A stretch of 21,877 nucleotides of DNA from Actinomycetes bacterium (GCA_023403475.1 JAEYEL010000193.1:1-21877); one strand, 5' to 3'; shown: positions 1-7,747, counted from the stretch's first letter. Notes: a model not told the origin generated them from the letters alone. Program-made: numbers and translations.

Positions 1-832
1 AGGGCTGCACGTCGAACAGTTGGGGGCGCAGCATGAACAGGGGGACGAGCACATCCCAGCAGCAGAAACCGTCTATGCCGTAAGCGCGTTTCATGTCGGT
101 AAACCAGTAGGAGCACGTGCGCATGAGATAGCCGCCGCCGGGCTGGTTCGGCAGATACAGCTCGCGTTCGAAGTCTTCTATGGTGAAGTGCGCCGGCAGA
201 CAGTTGTTGGCGGTGATGACGGCAACGTTTGCCCCTTGGTTCGCGGCGTCGAAGATGGCGAGCGTGGCGCTCGCGTCGCAAGAGAGGTTGAGCTCGTTCA
301 TGATGCGGTCGCCCACCAAAAGCGTCTCGGTGATGCCGCCCATGAGCACTACGTTGCGGTAACGGGAAAGCGCGCACGCGTCGAGCGCGAGCGCTTGGCC
401 GATGTTCGTGGTCGAGCCGGTTACGGCAAGGGAAAGCTTCCCGGGGGCCTTAGCGCCTGCGCGGACGATGAAGCGGGCGGCTTTTGAAGTGCTGTCGCAT
501 AGGGTTTCTTCTGCCGAGCGTGTGCGCAGGTCGTCGGCTACGATGATGCGCTCGCGTTCGTCGCCAAGGCGCGCCACGCCCTCGCCTGCCCGCTCGGCTC
601 CTCGAAAAAGCGGCAGGTCGAGGCCAAGCTCGCCCAGGATGCGCGCCGTGTTCTCGTGCACGGCCTCAAGCGTGTTGTTCCCGTAGCTTGAGCAGAGGGC
701 TTCCACGTAAGCGCACGTCTCGCGCCCGTCGAGCACGGCGCGTCCCAGCGCGTAGAGCAGCGCCAGCCCGTCGTCCACGTCGCAGCCGTGCATTCCCATG
801 GTGTTGTCGCTGTCGAATATGATTCGCGTCAC
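1..832 (-). CDS. Nucleoside hydrolase (inosine-uridine hydrolase family), C-terminus cut by window edge
   Basis: Read on the minus strand from a GTG at 832, this frame stays open for 277 codons to the window edge. The N-terminus reads IIFDSDNTMGMHGCDVDDG (residues 4-22), a variant of the aspartate-rich calcium and ribose-binding motif of nucleoside hydrolases (usual form DTDPGxDD). Further in are VTGSTTNIGQAL and VVLMGG, followed by ELNLSCDASA, which matches the family's N-x-x-x-D-x-x-A segment. Family members hydrolyse the N-glycosidic bond of nucleosides to give base and ribose, normally in the cytoplasm; no signal peptide is seen. The start is supported by AGAAGGA seven bases upstream. The gene is divergent from an adenosine-type deaminase at 975, which fits nucleoside salvage. 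The spaced motif, with an inserted stretch between the aspartates, suggests a subfamily whose substrate I cannot name. The family call is firm; the specificity is unknown. Confidence 0.85.
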   Translation of the reverse strand, partial: MTRIIFDSDNTMGMHGCDVDDGLALLYALGRAVLDGRETCAYVEALCSSYGNNTLEAVHENTARILGELGLDLPLFRGAERAGEGVARLGDERERIIVADDLRTRSAEETLCDSTSKAARFIVRAGAKAPGKLSLAVTGSTTNIGQALALDACALSRYRNVVLMGGITETLLVGDRIMNELNLSCDASATLAIFDAANQGANVAVITANNCLPAHFTIEDFERELYLPNQPGGGYLMRTCSYWFTDMKRAYGIDGFCCWDVLVPLFMLRPQLFDVQP

Positions 833-848
833 TTTTTCGTCCTTCTGC

Positions 849-877
849 TTCTGCTGCGAGCAAATAATAGATATAAT
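849..877 (+). promoter_or_regulatory. Candidate promoter of the MTA/SAH deaminase gene
   Basis: A perfect TATAAT lies at 872-877. The -35 position 17 bases upstream (TTCTGC, 849-854) is poor, so the promoter would be weak or need an activator. The -10 box overlaps the -10 box of the divergent minus-strand promoter almost completely. Confidence 0.35.
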
Positions 878-901
878 CCTACACTAAGTTGCAGAAAGCA
901 A
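873..901 (-). promoter_or_regulatory. Candidate promoter of the nucleoside hydrolase gene
   Basis: On the minus strand TTGCTT (901-896) lies 17 bases before GATTAT (878-873). This gives a predicted transcript start near 866 and a leader of roughly 35 nt before the GTG at 832. It is a motif match only. Confidence 0.4.
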
Positions 902-974
902 GCACGACAATTTCCGCATCGTCGCCGTTGTGCCGCTGTGTGCGCGATGCGAGCCGAACAGAAAGGAACCTTGC

Positions 975-2276
975 ATGCTGTTTGCCGATATCGACATTTT
1001 GGACGAAAATCTTGAGCATCGCGCTCATCAATGGGTGGGCGTGGACGCAGGCCGCATTGCCTATCTAGGCGGCGAGGCTCCCCAAGGCGCGGCGGCCGAG
1101 GCGTTCGGCGAAGTGTACGACGGGCGCGGCAAGCTGCTCATGCCGGCGCTGTACAACGCGCATACGCACGCCCCCATGACGCTTCTGCGCGGCTACGCGG
1201 AAAATCTGCCTCTTCAAGCGTGGCTCAACGATAGAGTGTGGCCGTTCGAGGCGAAGATGACGCCCGAGGACAACTACTGGGCCACCAAGCTCAACCTTGC
1301 CGAAATGGCGCGCTTCGGCGTGGTCAGCCTCTCCGACATGTACTATGCCACCGACGAGCGCGTGGCCGCCGTCACCGAGGCGGGCATGAAGATGAACGTG
1401 TGCGAAAGCGAGCTGTTCTTCGAACCCAAGCCTTTTGCCGAATACGCTGTCTGCGCCAAGATGGAACGCTTCGTGAAGCAGTACCACGGCGCAGACGACG
1501 GGCGCATCCGCGTAGACTACAACATCCATGCGGAATACACCTCAAACGAGCAGACCTGCCGCGATATCGCAGCCATCGCGAAGGAGAAGGGGCTGCCCAT
1601 TCACCTGCATCTTTCGGAAACGAAGAGCGAGCACGAGGAATGCAAGGCCCGTCACGGAGGCATGACGCCCCTTCAGTACTTCGAGAGCATAGGCGCACTC
1701 GATGTTCCGGTCATTGCCGCGCACTGCGTATGGGTTGACGAGCGCGATATGGACATCATGGCCGAGCGCGGCGTGCACGTAGTGTGCAACCCCGCATCGA
1801 ACATGAAGCTGGCCAGCGGTTTCGCGCCCATTCCGGAAATGCTTGAGCGCGGCATAAACGTGTGCTTGGGAACCGACGGCATGGCGTCGAACAACAACAA
1901 CGACATGTTCCAGGACATGTACCTCATGGGCCTCATCTACAAGGGCGCCCAACTTGACCCCACGGTCGTTTCGCCCAAGCAGGTGCTTCACGCCGCCACG
2001 CGTGCGGGCGCGCTCGCGCAAGGGCGCGACGATTGCGGGTGCGTGCGGGAGGGCATGCGCGCCGACGTGTGCGTGCTCGACGTGACGGGGCCTTCGTGGT
2101 GCCCCATGACCAGCCCGCTCACGAACGTGGTGTATGCGGGGCACGGAAACGACGTGGTGCTCACCATGTGCGACGGGCGCGTGGTCTACCGCGAGGGCGT
2201 TTGGCTCGGTGTGGACGTAGAACGCGCGAAGGCCGAAGTGGAAGCCCGTACGAAGCGCATCATATCCGAGGTGTAG
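975..2276 (+). CDS. mtaD: 5-methylthioadenosine/S-adenosylhomocysteine deaminase
   Basis: This 433-residue protein belongs to the metal-dependent amidohydrolase superfamily, in the MtaD/SsnA group that deaminates 5'-methylthioadenosine, S-adenosylhomocysteine or related adenosyl compounds to inosyl products. Metal ligands are visible in order: HTH at residues 63-65, LHLSE with His212, AAHCVW with His250, and GTDG with Asp301. The downstream ASNNNNDMF and the C-terminal GMRADVCVLD (the beta-sandwich returning around the barrel) are typical of MtaD. The length fits the family. The frame is open from 930, but the ATG at 975 has AAGGAAC just upstream and begins with the usual first beta-strand (LFADIDILDENLE), so I place the start there. 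It is cytoplasmic with no signal peptide. Its divergent neighbour is a nucleoside hydrolase, suggesting linked handling of adenosyl by-products of methylation. The exact substrate among MTA, SAH and 5'-deoxyadenosine is not decided by sequence. Confidence 0.88.
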   Translation: MLFADIDILDENLEHRAHQWVGVDAGRIAYLGGEAPQGAAAEAFGEVYDGRGKLLMPALYNAHTHAPMTLLRGYAENLPLQAWLNDRVWPFEAKMTPEDNYWATKLNLAEMARFGVVSLSDMYYATDERVAAVTEAGMKMNVCESELFFEPKPFAEYAVCAKMERFVKQYHGADDGRIRVDYNIHAEYTSNEQTCRDIAAIAKEKGLPIHLHLSETKSEHEECKARHGGMTPLQYFESIGALDVPVIAAHCVWVDERDMDIMAERGVHVVCNPASNMKLASGFAPIPEMLERGINVCLGTDGMASNNNNDMFQDMYLMGLIYKGAQLDPTVVSPKQVLHAATRAGALAQGRDDCGCVREGMRADVCVLDVTGPSWCPMTSPLTNVVYAGHGNDVVLTMCDGRVVYREGVWLGVDVERAKAEVEARTKRIISEV

Positions 2277-2287
2277 GCACGCTGTTG

Positions 2288-2338
2288 CGCCCCCGCTTTG
2301 GCCTTCTGAAGCCGAGGAGGGGGCGTCCGTCCGTTTTT
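2288..2338 (+). terminator. Rho-independent terminator after the deaminase gene
   Basis: CGCCCCC (2288-2294) pairs with GGGGGCG (2319-2325), with partial inner pairing. A T-rich tail including TTTTT (2334-2338) follows. It begins 12 bases after the TAG stop of the deaminase. Confidence 0.6.
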
Positions 2339-2492
2339 CCTAGCGGCTTGATAAGGAAAACGACGGTTGTGCGGGAGGGGAGCCCGCGTTTCTCTGCTCG
2401 GTTGTGCACAGGATCGACAAGAGGCCGTTCACGGCTAAAAGAATTTTTCTCAAATTTCACAACTTCTTGTTTTCCCAGATGAAAGATATCTA

Positions 2493-2510
2493 CCTGTACT
2501 TTGGTACAGG
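2493..2510. promoter_or_regulatory. Palindromic candidate operator just upstream of a -35 box
   Basis: CCTGTAC (2493-2499) and GTACAGG (2504-2510) form a perfect 7-bp inverted repeat around TTTG. It ends one base before the -35 box at 2512, a usual place for an activator or repressor dimer. The protein that would bind it is not known. Confidence 0.4.
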
Positions 2511-2511
2511 A

Positions 2512-2539
2512 TTGACAAAACGGCTCTGGTGTGTATTAT
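2512..2539 (+). promoter_or_regulatory. Strong sigma-70-type promoter for the secreted protein genes
   Basis: TTGACA (2512-2517), 16 bases, then TATTAT (2534-2539), in an AT-rich stretch (about 2440-2545). The predicted transcript start is near 2546, giving a leader of about 295 nt before the ATG at 2841. This is the best promoter match I see in the window. Confidence 0.7.
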
Positions 2540-2545
2540 CCGTCC

Positions 2546-2840
2546 AAAAGGATAACGTCTTGCTTCGTGTTTCGATGCGGAATCCGAACAGAACGTCCGA
2601 CTTTGTTAGGCACATCTGGTTGGGTGATGCGTTTGGATGGCGCGGCGTCGAACGCAGGCGCGAAACGAGTACATCGTCCTTTCCGGTAGGAGAGAAACCC
2701 GCCTGCCGGTATCGCGAGGGTCTTGCACATCTGGTCGCTCCGGAAAGGCTTGCGCGCTACCCGCGAGCGCTCGTGGGAAAAGGGGAAAAGGGGAAAAGGG
2801 AGGCTTCAGAAGAAGCCAGACAGGAGGAAGGAGCTTTGCT
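2546..2840 (+). other. Long structured 5' leader, no gene seen
   Basis: There is no credible coding frame here. CCTTTCCGG (2678-2686) pairs with CCGGAAAGG (2740-2748). The 11-base word GCACATCTGGT occurs twice (2610-2620 and 2725-2735). A purine-rich run of GGGGAAAA units covers about 2775-2800. GGCTTC AGAA GAAGCC (2802-2817) forms a small hairpin just before the ribosome site AAGGAG (2828-2833). I do not recognise any riboswitch class in it. Post-transcriptional control is possible but unproven. Confidence 0.45.
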
Positions 2841-3821
2841 ATGGGTTCAATTATGACTCGTAAGAAGTTCGTTTCGCTTGTTGCCGCCATGGTGGCAACA
2901 CTGGCGCTGACGCTTGCGTTCGCGCCTGCGGCGTTTGCCCTTCCGGGCACGCCGGTCAGTGGGGCGTTTTCGAATTACAAAATCGAAACGTATTCGACTG
3001 GTGCAACGGCAGATGCAAGAAATCTCAACCAGCACGTGAAGATCACCTTGAAGGGAAGCAGCGAAATTGAGGAGCTCGATCAAGCTGCTATTATGGCATC
3101 GTTAACGGAGAGTGACCCTACATGCACTATCACGATAGCGGGTCGCAATATCATGAGCGCTGATTACAAACGTGTTCCTACGGTGTCAATTGATCCTGCT
3201 GACAGCAAGAATCTTATTATCGACCTTGGTCCCTGCGTTGATTCCGATGATAATGCTATCTTCACTGCTCAATATAGCGGCGTTATCGTTGCTTCTGGTT
3301 ATGTGAGCGGTGTGTCTACTGCGAACGGCGCTACTACGTTTCCGGTCAGCTTGAACACGGTGATTCCTACCGGTTTCGGTTTGAACGTATCCGGTGAGGG
3401 AACCAATCAGCTTACAATTTCAGTAAGCTCTCTTGCTAATGTGCGCGGCATGGTGCACCTTGCCATCTATAAAGACACCAACACGGCTTCTGATAGCATA
3501 ACCTATACCCCCATTTCTTCAACGGCAGGTACCATCCAAGCGTTCACTTATACCATTCATGCTCACGCCTTCCACACGATGGCTGCAAGTGCTTATTTGA
3601 ATGCGATAAGCGCGCTATCGCTGCCGACGGGCTATTCGATATCCGTAGCTTCATATGATAGCGACAACAACCCTGCGTCACTGACCATAACCGGCCCTTC
3701 CGACGTTGAGCTGTACATGGGCGTATACGACGATGATTTGCTGCAATCTATGGGATGGTCATTCACCGGCCGCAATACCGGCACAGGCGAATGGGGTCCC
3801 GGCGGCAATCCGGGTGCTTAG
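2841..3821 (+). CDS. Secreted protein of unknown function
   Basis: This 326-residue protein has a clear signal peptide: basic start MTRKKF, hydrophobic core VAAMVATLALTLAF, and an AxA-type cleavage near residue 33 (PAAFA|LPG). The mature part is rich in Ser, Thr, Val and Ile in alternating patterns, suggesting beta-sandwich domains. Two segments look loosely alike (SKNLIIDLGP and PASLTITGP, each followed by an acidic stretch), so an internal duplication is possible. I see no sorting signal, C-terminal membrane helix or lipobox. It ends in a Gly/Pro-rich tail (GEWGPGGNPGA) and would be released or held by partners. The ATG at 2841 has AAGGAG seven bases upstream; the open frame before it lies in the leader. 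The BspA-like gene follows within a few bases, so the two are probably co-transcribed from the promoter at 2512. Base composition is more AT-rich than the operon downstream. I do not recognise the family. Confidence 0.7.
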   Translation: MGSIMTRKKFVSLVAAMVATLALTLAFAPAAFALPGTPVSGAFSNYKIETYSTGATADARNLNQHVKITLKGSSEIEELDQAAIMASLTESDPTCTITIAGRNIMSADYKRVPTVSIDPADSKNLIIDLGPCVDSDDNAIFTAQYSGVIVASGYVSGVSTANGATTFPVSLNTVIPTGFGLNVSGEGTNQLTISVSSLANVRGMVHLAIYKDTNTASDSITYTPISSTAGTIQAFTYTIHAHAFHTMAASAYLNAISALSLPTGYSISVASYDSDNNPASLTITGPSDVELYMGVYDDDLLQSMGWSFTGRNTGTGEWGPGGNPGA

Positions 3822-3823
3822 TC

Positions 3824-6076
3824 ATGGGTTGCGTTGCCTTTGCCGCTTTTCGTGGCGGCAAAGGCAACGGCCGCGTTGTGGTGCAGTGTCGAGAATACCT
3901 CGTTTCTGGATTCACCGCGCTGGTCGTTGCCTTTTTGATTTCTATTACCGCTTTTGCGGGGTCGGCCGCTGCCTTTACCTTGGACTCTAATGATTCATCT
4001 GCTGCTGCAAATCATGGCTACATCTATGCGTACGCTGATAACAGTGGCAAACTCACCATTACCATGCCAAAAGAAAGCGACTATGTTGCAACATTTGATG
4101 GAAATCCTGATACAGAACTTGTGATTCCTGATTCTATTAATGGCAAGGAAGTAAGGACGATTGCGTGGACGTATCCGAGATTCACAGATGAGCAAACTGG
4201 AATACGTACTAAAGTAACATCGACTTATATTAAGACGATAGAATTTCCTCGTACTCTAAAAAGCTCGAATGGTAGTCTGGATTTTGGCCAATTATACAGT
4301 GTTGGAACTCTAACAAGCGGCGGTGTTTCAATCGGCGGTTTTGTAAACCTCGAAACCATTCGATTTTCTAATGAAGGAGACTACTCTTTTGAGTTGATGA
4401 AATCATCTTATTTGTTACCCCCTTCGCTTCGATATTTTAACGCGCAGACGATCGAGGTTAACGGGGAATTAGTTTCTTTTGATTGCGTGATACCAAACTC
4501 GGTGACTGAATTGTCCGATAACCTTTTTAAAGGGACATCATTCACTTCTATGTACGTTCCCTCTTCGGTTTCTGAATGGGGAATCGGAGTGTGCGGCGAG
4601 TGTGAGCAGTTAAAGCATGTTGCTTCTTATGCATCGATATGGCCTTCTCTTCCCGAATCAGTGAGCAAAATCGAGGTTTTAGGCAAGGTTTCTTCGATTC
4701 CGGCTCGAGCTTTCGAGAACTGGACCTCGTTGGAAGAATTTACGGTTCCTGATTCTGTGGAGTCGATAGGTTCCCGTGCCTTTGCGGGATGTACTTCGCT
4801 CGAGAGCTTCAAGTTCGGTGAAACCGAAGCCTTAACTAACATTGGCTCTCTAGCTTTTAACGGTGCTACAACACTCAAGACGCTTGTTGTTCCTGATAGC
4901 GTGACCTTTATCGGGTCAGGCGCATTTGCCAACTCCGGCATTGAATCCATTGTCTTGCCTGCCAATTTGTGGAAGGGCATGAGCATGCAGGAGCAGGGGG
5001 GCGACTTCAACAAGGATCCATCTGGGATTGACATAAAGGACACTACGGGCCAAACCGGCCATACCGCCTATGGTGCACAGCTGTTCATCTATGCCGGCAT
5101 GTCGAGTTTGTATGATCAAAGCCTTTGGAACACCACACTGAAGTCGATGGATCTGTCGAAGTACAGCCAGGATACCATTCCCTATTACATGTTCGCTGGG
5201 TGTGCCGCTCTCGAGGAAGTGCGCATTCCTGCAGTCGTTAAAACCTTGCGCGAAGGTGCGTTCGCAGACTGCGTCTCTTTGAAAAAGGTTTATTTGTACA
5301 ATGCGAACCCGCAGATCGCAGGCGCTTCTTCTTCGGGTGATACCGGTGACGGGTCGGGCGGCGTTGGCGAAGGTGGATGGGTAGAGCATTATCCGTCTGC
5401 GTTCGGCTACCATACGTACGCTGACGGAGATACAGCACATGCCGACATTTACTCGGTAAAGACCGACCTCACGCTTTACGGTGTCGGGTTCGTTCAAAAT
5501 GATTTGATTGCCTATGCTAAAAAGTATGGGTGCAAGTTCATCCCCTTCGCGTTTTTGGGAGAAGGTGCCTCGTCGCAGGAGGTAGTTGATCTGTTCGGCT
5601 ACGCCATGCCTGTCAACGCGGTCTCGGTTTCCGATGTGAAGGTGGGCGAGGCGCCCGCTATCACCCTCGGGTATCAGGATGAAGGCATTTCCCGCACGCT
5701 CAAGCCTGGTGTTGACTGCACGATAAAGTATCTGAACTACAAGGGCGAAGAGGTTTCGACGCTTGATGTCGACGGAACCTACACCGCAGTCATTGAAGGC
5801 GATGGCGACAGCGTTTGGGGAGCCGCGCAAGTGCCGTTCAAGGTGGGCACGGGCGTGAACCCCGCCGAGGACGACAAGTCTAGCGAGACGAAGGATGCTG
5901 CCAAGGGCAACCCGTCTTCGCAGGTGGACTTCAAGGCCAAGGGAGGCTCTTTAGCCAAGACCGGCGACGATACCCCTGTTGCTCCCTTGGCTGCGGCGGG
6001 CGCATGCGCGTTAGCTATGGCCGTAGCGACCGGCGTGCTGCTTCGTCGCAAAGGGCTGCATAGGGCTGAGCGCTAA
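3824..6076 (+). CDS. BspA-like leucine-rich-repeat surface protein with LAxTG sorting signal
   Basis: Read from ATG 3824 this is a 750-residue protein. A hydrophobic signal segment (ALVVAFLISITAFAGSAAA) ends near residue 50. Repeats of the BspA type (LRR_5), with the pattern AF-x2-C-x-SL-x-V-x-IP-x-SV-x-x-IG, run from about residue 98 to 490, for example SIGSRAFAGCTSLESFKF and LREGAFADCVSLKKVYLY. A beta-rich domain follows (about 595-677), then LAKTGD at 710-715, a membrane helix and RRKGLHRAER. LAxTG signals are typical substrates of class E sortases in actinobacteria. Such proteins usually act as adhesins or binding surfaces. The start is uncertain: no ribosome site precedes 3824, and a hairpin fills codons 4-15. 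GTG at 3878 or 3881 would give a normal short signal peptide. The first half is markedly AT-rich, suggesting acquisition from elsewhere. Confidence 0.85.
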   Translation: MGCVAFAAFRGGKGNGRVVVQCREYLVSGFTALVVAFLISITAFAGSAAAFTLDSNDSSAAANHGYIYAYADNSGKLTITMPKESDYVATFDGNPDTELVIPDSINGKEVRTIAWTYPRFTDEQTGIRTKVTSTYIKTIEFPRTLKSSNGSLDFGQLYSVGTLTSGGVSIGGFVNLETIRFSNEGDYSFELMKSSYLLPPSLRYFNAQTIEVNGELVSFDCVIPNSVTELSDNLFKGTSFTSMYVPSSVSEWGIGVCGECEQLKHVASYASIWPSLPESVSKIEVLGKVSSIPARAFENWTSLEEFTVPDSVESIGSRAFAGCTSLESFKFGETEALTNIGSLAFNGATTLKTLVVPDSVTFIGSGAFANSGIESIVLPANLWKGMSMQEQGGDFNKDPSGIDIKDTTGQTGHTAYGAQLFIYAGMSSLYDQSLWNTTLKSMDLSKYSQDTIPYYMFAGCAALEEVRIPAVVKTLREGAFADCVSLKKVYLYNANPQIAGASSSGDTGDGSGGVGEGGWVEHYPSAFGYHTYADGDTAHADIYSVKTDLTLYGVGFVQNDLIAYAKKYGCKFIPFAFLGEGASSQEVVDLFGYAMPVNAVSVSDVKVGEAPAITLGYQDEGISRTLKPGVDCTIKYLNYKGEEVSTLDVDGTYTAVIEGDGDSVWGAAQVPFKVGTGVNPAEDDKSSETKDAAKGNPSSQVDFKAKGGSLAKTGDDTPVAPLAAAGACALAMAVATGVLLRRKGLHRAER
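3833..3868 (+). repeat. 14-bp perfect inverted repeat at the gene junction
   Basis: GTTGCCTTTGCCGC (3833-3846) pairs perfectly with GCGGCAAAGGCAAC (3855-3868) around an 8-base loop. It begins 12 bases after the TAG of the secreted-protein gene and has no T-tract after it, so it is not a standard terminator. A role in mRNA stability or in lowering expression of the next gene is possible. Confidence 0.7.
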
Positions 6077-6120
6077 CTTGGGTTGAGCGTCGGCCTTCGG
6101 TTGCTGGCTTTACAAGGTGA

Positions 6121-6159
6121 GGCTGCTCTCGCGCTTTGGCGCGTGGGCAGCCCCGCCTT
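6121..6159 (+). terminator. Terminator-like hairpin after the BspA-like gene
   Basis: GGCTGCTC-T-CGCGC (6121-6134) pairs with GCGCG-T-GGGCAGCC (6139-6152) around a TTTG loop. The tail is only weakly T-rich (CCTTT). A second, smaller stem (CCCG 6218-6221 with CGGG 6227-6230) is followed by ATTTATTTTATATT and may act with it. The rest of the gap from 6077 to 6274 shows no gene. A weak TATATT at 6239-6244 could serve the next gene but lacks a good -35 box. Confidence 0.5.
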
Positions 6160-6274
6160 TCGAGCGTCTTGGGAGATTTGCTGAAACAGCTGCGGTTGCG
6201 CGTGTGCTCTCAAGATGCCCGAAAAGCGGGATTTATTTTATATTGCAAAATGGTAACTGAAGGGAGATCTGGCT

Positions 6275-7714
6275 ATGAAGTGCTTCCGATGCATGTTTAC
6301 GGCCTGCGTGCTGGCCTTCACGATGACTTTCTGCGTGCCCGCCACCGCGCTGGCGACCATCAATTTCGGCACGGTGACGGTTTCTGTGCCGGGTTCCGTT
6401 TCGGTTGTTGCAGGGCAATCGGCAAGCGTGTCGTGCGGCGTTTCGCCTGCATCGCATAGCCAGGCACCGAACTGCTTTACGAGCTACTGTCCGAGCGGTT
6501 GCGGTTTCGGTGCGGCGGAGGGCACCGACTGCCGCGACGCGAACGGGCAGTGCACCTGTTACGGCGGGGGGTACACGACGTATTATCCCAGCGTGTCGGT
6601 TTCTTCCAGCAATCCAGCGGTTGCGCGGGCCAGTTACAGCGGCGGGGTGCTGACCGTGACGGGGTACAGTGCCGGGACGACTACTCTTTCGGTGAGTGCT
6701 GACTTGCGGTTGTGGTCGAGCGGTTACGGGAGCATCAGCGTGACAGTGAGCGATCCTGCGCCTGCGGTTCCCGATCCGCCTTCGGGTGACGGGAGTGACT
6801 CGGGTTCGGGCGGCTCCGGTGGAGGGGCTTCCGCAGGTTCCGACTCCGGCGGAGGGGCTTCCGCAGGCACGGTGACGGTGAAGCCTGCAGGTTCCGGCTC
6901 GTCTTCGGCTTTGGGCGCGGTTCTGAGCGCCAGCGTGACGGCGGAGGGCACGACGGTGGGCGATGAGGCCGCTTCGGAAGGGGAAGAGGTGAGCGTCGAG
7001 CTTGCCCGCATTGGGGAAGCAGACGTTGCCGAGGTGCTGGCCTTGGTGGCGGGTACCAAAAACCAAGCGTGTTTCTGGGCAGGAGAGACGGCCGAAGAGG
7101 CTGACTACCTGTGGTTCTTTCCTGGAAGCGCCCTGACGGCAGAGGGCGTGACGGCGGCTTCCGGCCTCGATTTGACGGTTGCGGATGTAACCGACGATGC
7201 CCGCTTCGAGGCTTTGGGTTCCTTGCCTTACTTGGCGCTTGATTTCGCGAGCCGCGATGCGCTGCCTTGCGCGGCCACGTTCGGCTGGAAGGCTTCCCGG
7301 GTGTTTGCGAACGGGGAGCGCCTTGCCCTTTACAGCTATGACGAGCGCACAGACGAACTGGTGCTGGTGGAGAAGGGCATCGAGGTGGTGGACGGCTATG
7401 CGAGCTTCACGATAGACCACGGCTCGCTGTACGTGCTCTCCAGCGATGACGGCTTAGCAGGGCCGCTCACGGCTGACGGCGAGGCTGGCGAGGATGTCGT
7501 CCTTGCGCAGAAAGACGCTGCGGGTACAGTCGAAGATGCAGCAGGCGCTCCCGTGGCGGCGATTGCGGGCGTGGCCGTCGTGGCCGCTGCGGCGGCATTC
7601 ACGGTGGTGCGGAGCCGCAAGAAGAGGGGAGCTGCCAAGGCCGATGCAGATGATGCGGCCGGCGAGGCTTCCTCAGACGGAAAAGAAGGACGCGAAGGAA
7701 ATGGCACCGCTTAG
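6275..7714 (+). CDS. Membrane-anchored surface protein with cysteine-rich Ig-like module (paralogue 1)
   Basis: This is a 479-residue protein. A signal peptide ends near residue 27 (CVPATALA). An Ig-like domain follows (about 28-150; the SSSNPAVARAS...VTGYSAGTTTLSV pattern resembles bacterial Ig-like group 2). It is interrupted by a loop with spacing C-x4-C-x3-C-x9-C-x6-C-x-C, ending CTCYGGG. A Gly/Ser/Pro linker carries a 10-residue tandem repeat (GGGASAGSDS-type). A second domain contains AGTKNQACFWAG and GYASFTIDHGSLYVLS. The protein ends with a single membrane helix (PVAAIAGVAVVAAAAAFTVV) and a short charged cytoplasmic tail. There is no LPxTG-type signal, so it is held by the helix. AGGGAG eight bases upstream supports the ATG at 6275. 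It is the first gene of an eleven-gene cluster containing ABC transporters. The next gene is a clear paralogue, so a tandem duplication is likely. Function is unknown; extracellular ligand binding is my inference. Confidence 0.75.
   Translation: MKCFRCMFTACVLAFTMTFCVPATALATINFGTVTVSVPGSVSVVAGQSASVSCGVSPASHSQAPNCFTSYCPSGCGFGAAEGTDCRDANGQCTCYGGGYTTYYPSVSVSSSNPAVARASYSGGVLTVTGYSAGTTTLSVSADLRLWSSGYGSISVTVSDPAPAVPDPPSGDGSDSGSGGSGGGASAGSDSGGGASAGTVTVKPAGSGSSSALGAVLSASVTAEGTTVGDEAASEGEEVSVELARIGEADVAEVLALVAGTKNQACFWAGETAEEADYLWFFPGSALTAEGVTAASGLDLTVADVTDDARFEALGSLPYLALDFASRDALPCAATFGWKASRVFANGERLALYSYDERTDELVLVEKGIEVVDGYASFTIDHGSLYVLSSDDGLAGPLTADGEAGEDVVLAQKDAAGTVEDAAGAPVAAIAGVAVVAAAAAFTVVRSRKKRGAAKADADDAAGEASSDGKEGREGNGTA
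6814..6869 (+). repeat. 30-bp tandem repeat in the Gly/Ser linker
   Basis: CTCCGG(T/C)GGAGGGGCTTCC and the following GCAGG recur with a 30-base period (from 6814 and from 6844). They encode two copies of GGGASAG in the linker. Such repeats commonly vary in copy number between strains. Confidence 0.65.
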
Positions 7715-7747
7715 GACGGCGGTAGAGGAAAGAAGGCGGTGGGTCAG

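Noticed and set aside
20..686. Plus-strand open frames at the left edge
   Set aside because: The minus strand encodes a nucleoside hydrolase with its aspartate motif and a proper ribosome site; the plus-strand frames are shadows.
2546..2840. Known riboswitch class in the long leader
   Set aside because: I compared it from memory with cobalamin, TPP, SAM, glycine and cyclic di-GMP cores and saw no matching conserved words.
4916..5830. 304-residue minus-strand open frame
   Set aside because: It lies opposite the BspA-like gene, whose LRR repeats and sorting signal are unmistakable. The minus-strand product has no domain.
6233..7420. 395-residue minus-strand open frame
   Set aside because: It is antisense to paralogue 1. 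Its composition is Arg/His-rich and low in coding character, so it is a shadow of the plus-strand gene.
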